DNA of 16,223 nt from SKVL01 sp051745565 (GTDB lineage Bacteria > Patescibacteriota > Minisyncoccia > Phycocordibacterales > CSBR16-193), in assembly GCA_051745565.1 (NCBI GenBank), contig JBNJEF010000013.1, positions 1-16,223 on the forward strand. The letters are read 5' to 3'. The translations under genes were made by a program, and so were the position numbers. Each line of letters begins with the position of its first letter. Position 1 is the stretch's first letter. Shown here piece after piece: positions 15,283-16,223 of the stretch. The notes beneath the pieces were generated by a model, which worked only from the letters and a program-made list of their open reading frames with translations, did no database searches and was not told the DNA's origin.

Positions 15283-15346
15283 CCTTTTTCGCCCTGCCAG
15301 AAACTGTCATTAGGGCTCATCAGTCACACTCTCAGCGTGAGAAAGG
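15283..15346 (-). ncRNA. Hammerhead ribozyme, type III, downstream copy
   Basis: On the minus strand all core positions are present in order: stem III 5' arm CCUUU then C17 (15341-15346), stem I UCACGC-UGAGA-GUGUGA (15324-15340, one G-U pair), CUGAUGA (15317-15323), stem II GCCCU...AGGGC (15312-15316 with 15291-15295), GAAA (15287-15290) and the stem III 3' arm AAGG (15283-15286). Stem II has an AAU bulge and an upper CAG-UUU-CUG hairpin. Stems I and II are capped and stem III is open, which is type III topology. Predicted self-cleavage is between 15341 (C17, left with a 2',3'-cyclic phosphate) and 15340 (5'-OH). It lies 48 bp beyond the stop codon of the 122-residue protein gene. Confidence 0.93.
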
Positions 15347-15347
15347 A

Positions 15348-15382
15348 GGAGACCCTATTCGATAAATACAAACAGGGCCTCC
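15348..15382 (-). other. Hairpin between the small gene and the downstream ribozyme
   Basis: GGAGGCCCU (15374-15382) pairs with AGGGUCUCC (15348-15356) over nine positions with one G-U, around an AU-rich 17-nt loop. There is no U-tract, so it is not a classical terminator. It sits between the stop codon and the stem III arm of the ribozyme and would shield the 3' end of the cleaved RNA from exonucleases. Confidence 0.6.
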
Positions 15383-15394
15383 GGTTATTAAATA

Positions 15395-15763
15395 TCATTT
15401 TTGTAAAATCATAAACATAGCAGAGTGAAACACCTCCATTTCTTCATTAACATTTCCAGTTCCAAAAAAATACCAACCGGAACTTTTTTGATAAGAAGTG
15501 GAAAACACTTCTGTGATTTTAGCCTTACCACCAAGTTTTTGAGCCTCCTTGTCGGCCCTTTTTTTGATCTCCTCCAACTTAATGTTTGGTAAAAGAGCTT
15601 TAATTTGAATAAAGGCAAGTACACCGGTTTTGTTCTGACCGGCATCAAACACGCTAACATCAAATCTCGCACTGGCCGGTTTTTCATAAATTACTTTGAA
15701 ATAGTAGAATGAAGCCACTGCCGTTATCAAAAGCAAAAAAACCACCAGTATTTTCCCGTCCAT
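15395..15763 (-). CDS. Small membrane-anchored protein inside hammerhead-flanked unit, unknown
   Basis: 122 residues from the ATG at 15761-15763. The start is fixed by a near-perfect Shine-Dalgarno sequence AAAGGAGGG about 8 nt upstream, unusually strong for this window where most genes have none. The frame stays open upstream to an AUG inside the ribozyme core (15868), but that start would translate through catalytic RNA and is not favoured. Residues about 5-23 are a hydrophobic anchor (ILVVFLLLITAVASFYYF), followed by about 98 residues likely outside the membrane, with IKLEEIKKRADKEAQKLGGKAKI as an amphipathic helix and an aromatic segment SSGWYFFGTG. I recognise no family. The whole gene with its ribosome-binding site lies between two self-cleaving ribozymes. 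Confidence 0.8.
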   Translation of the reverse strand: MDGKILVVFLLLITAVASFYYFKVIYEKPASARFDVSVFDAGQNKTGVLAFIQIKALLPNIKLEEIKKRADKEAQKLGGKAKITEVFSTSYQKSSGWYFFGTGNVNEEMEVFHSAMFMILQK

Positions 15764-15830
15764 TAGACTGCCCTCCTTTTGAAGATATTTAATTTTATCG
15801 CCCAAACGAGCGACCTTTATCAAAGAACAT

Positions 15831-15894
15831 CCTTTTTCGCCCTGCCACAAACTGCCATTAGGGCTCATCAGTCACGCTCTCAGCGTGAGAAAGG
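15831..15894 (-). ncRNA. Hammerhead ribozyme, type III, upstream copy
   Basis: Same architecture as the copy at 15283-15346, on the minus strand: CCUUU+C17 (15889-15894), stem I UCACGC-UGAGA-GCGUGA (15872-15888, all Watson-Crick), CUGAUGA (15865-15871), stem II GCCCU...AGGGC (15860-15864 with 15839-15843), GAAA (15835-15838), AAGG (15831-15834). Predicted cleavage is between 15889 and 15888, which would remove the leader from the mRNA 125 nt before the ATG of the small protein. The two copies differ at 3 of 64 positions and none of the three is in the catalytic core. Confidence 0.93.
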
Positions 15895-15931
15895 GAAAGA
15901 AATTTCGACACTTTTAACAGATAACTTCAAC

Positions 15932-15985
15932 AAAAAACAGCCGTAATTTTCTTCCAGTCAAGGAAGGTAAATTACGGCTGTTTTA
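15932..15985 (-). terminator. Strong terminator-like hairpin upstream of the ribozyme unit
   Basis: AACAGCCGTAATTT (15936-15949) pairs perfectly with AAATTACGGCTGTT (15970-15983), and an inner CTTCC/GGAAG (15951-15955 with 15963-15967) continues the stem. On the minus strand the hairpin is followed by a T-run (TTTTTTG); on the plus strand by TTTTAT, so it can act both ways. On the minus strand it stands between the promoter at 16096-16124 and the hammerhead unit, so the unit would depend on read-through or an unseen promoter. Confidence 0.75.
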
Positions 15986-16023
15986 TACTCGCACACATAA
16001 AATGAACAGAATTTTCTGTTCAT
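15973..16023 (-). CDS. Possible 16-codon leader peptide ahead of the terminator
   Basis: A GAGGAGGGAG Shine-Dalgarno-like run lies 7 nt before an ATG that opens MTENSVHFMCASIKQP and a TAA stop. The stop codon (15973-15975) is inside the 5' arm of the terminator-like hairpin, so a ribosome finishing here would block that hairpin, the geometry of transcription attenuation. The ATG itself sits in another hairpin (15997-16029). The peptide has no run of one amino acid that would name a signal. It could equally be chance; short length makes coding statistics useless. Confidence 0.35.
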
Positions 16024-16029
16024 TTTATG
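15997..16029. repeat. Near-perfect inverted repeat over the leader start codon
   Basis: CATAAAATGA pairs with TCATTTTATG and CAGAA with TTCTG, with one bulged A and a 2-nt loop. It overlaps the ATG of the putative leader ORF, which it would sequester in RNA, and could instead be a DNA operator. Confidence 0.6.
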
Positions 16030-16095
16030 ACTCCCTCCTCAAGGATCCAATTTTTTATTTATTTAAAAGATCTGCTTTAATTTTTCTTGCTCTAT

Positions 16096-16124
16096 AATTT
16101 AGAACATATATTTATATTTGTCAA
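16096..16124 (-). promoter_or_regulatory. Sigma70-type promoter reading toward the ribozyme unit
   Basis: Perfect TTGACA (minus strand, 16119-16124) with a 17-bp spacer and TAAATT (16096-16101), in strongly AT-rich DNA. The start would be near 16089, about 65 nt before the putative leader ATG and 200 nt before the first hammerhead cleavage site. Confidence 0.6.
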
Positions 16125-16152
16125 GTATTTTTGCCTATTCAAATTTAAGTTC

Positions 16153-16179
16153 GGCAGGCATCGCGGGCGATGCTCTGCC
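16153..16179. repeat. GC-rich palindrome, possible dispersed repeat
   Basis: GGCAG-GCATCG-CGGG-CGATGC-T-CTGCC: 11 pairs, a tetraloop and one bulge. It is far more GC-rich than its surroundings and lacks a U-tract, so it looks more like a dispersed palindromic element than a terminator. It lies upstream of the promoter at 16096-16124. The remaining bases to the window end show nothing I can name. Confidence 0.55.
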
Positions 16180-16223
16180 TAAAGCATTATCATACTTCCC
16201 AAGTTAAAAAGGATTCAGAAAAA

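Larger units (their letters stand above)
15341..15888 (-). other. 548-nt RNA unit bounded by two hammerhead cleavage sites
   Basis: The interval from the first nucleotide after the upstream cleavage site (15888) to C17 of the downstream ribozyme (15341) is 548 nt. It carries stem I, core and stem II of the upstream ribozyme at its 5' end, the full 122-codon gene with Shine-Dalgarno sequence, a 3' hairpin, and the stem III arm CCUUUC of the downstream ribozyme at its 3' end. Joining the ends would recreate one complete hammerhead. The direct repeat behind this is 15273-15346 and 15820-15894, about 75 bp, extending 10 bp past the ribozyme on the 3' side (TTCTTTGA shared). Excision follows from hammerhead chemistry; circularisation is inference. 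Confidence 0.7.

Noticed and set aside
15764..15868. Longer version of the small protein starting at the AUG inside the ribozyme core (157 residues)
   Set aside because: That AUG is part of the conserved CUGAUGA, the extra 35 residues have no protein-like features, and a strong Shine-Dalgarno sequence marks the internal ATG at 15763.
15341..15888. Ribozyme unit as an insertion sequence or group II intron
   Set aside because: There is no transposase, reverse transcriptase or terminal inverted repeat, and no group II domain V-like helix was seen; the only boundaries are hammerheads.
1..16223. CRISPR array
   Set aside because: The only ~75-bp direct repeat occurs twice about 0.5 kb apart and is explained by the hammerheads; no spaced short repeats were seen.
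1..16223. Alternative genetic code with TGA as glycine
   Set aside because: The SpoIIM-like gene ends with TGA at a family-appropriate length, and the other genes are full length with the standard code.

Overview
The window is AT-rich bacterial DNA with small, tightly packed genes, many of them integral membrane proteins. Several families here are common in genomes of the Candidate Phyla Radiation (Patescibacteria): a membrane-anchored GerMN protein, a SpoIIM-like protein in an organism with no other sporulation gene in view, a VKOR-like membrane protein, a minimal zincin and a long acidic coiled-coil protein. TGA is used as a stop (the gene ending at 10559), which argues against the TGA-glycine code of Gracilibacteria and Absconditabacteria. 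The CPR assignment is an inference from gene content; no rRNA or tRNA is present.

Layout. Nearly everything is on the minus strand, so read right to left. 16223-15023 is a non-standard RNA-rich region. 14873-12483 holds a GH15 glucoamylase/trehalase-like enzyme followed by a 2H phosphoesterase. 12432-10559 is rarA overlapping a spoIIM-like gene. 10486-8632 is a VKOR-like membrane protein overlapping a YihY/BrkB-family protein. 8475-6883 is a multi-pass sensor histidine kinase without a regulator nearby. 6128-6862 is the only plus-strand gene, a HAD-IB hydrolase, divergent from a minimal zincin metalloprotease (6100-5690). 5592-2944 pairs an acidic coiled-coil protein with an MscS channel. 2874-1341 is tsaC followed by an MgtE-type Mg2+ transporter. 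1182-409 is a GerMN protein with a strong terminator, and 302-1 is a truncated cupin.

The most unusual object is at the right-hand end. Two nearly identical type III hammerhead ribozymes (15831-15894 and 15283-15346, both minus strand) lie in direct orientation about 0.5 kb apart. They flank a small gene (15763-15395) for an unrecognised 122-residue membrane-anchored protein with a strong ribosome-binding site. Both copies carry the full conserved hammerhead core, and their few differences sit in helix arms or loops, including a G-C to G-U change in stem I. Cleavage at both sites would release a 548-nt RNA containing the entire gene. Joining its ends would rebuild a complete hammerhead, the logic of retrozymes and viroid-like RNAs. 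The Shine-Dalgarno sequence of the gene is perfectly complementary over 8 nt to the stem III strand at the downstream cleavage site.

Upstream of this unit are a good sigma70-type promoter (16124-16096), a possible 16-codon leader ORF whose stop lies in the arm of a strong terminator-like hairpin (15985-15932), and the first ribozyme. Downstream is a separate, highly structured RNA of about 170 nt (15193-15023) that folds into a long rod with a side hairpin and ends in a U-tract; it resembles 6S RNA in architecture, but the identity is not proven. The pieces suggest an RNA-processing locus in which a membrane protein mRNA is excised and perhaps circularised by hammerheads.
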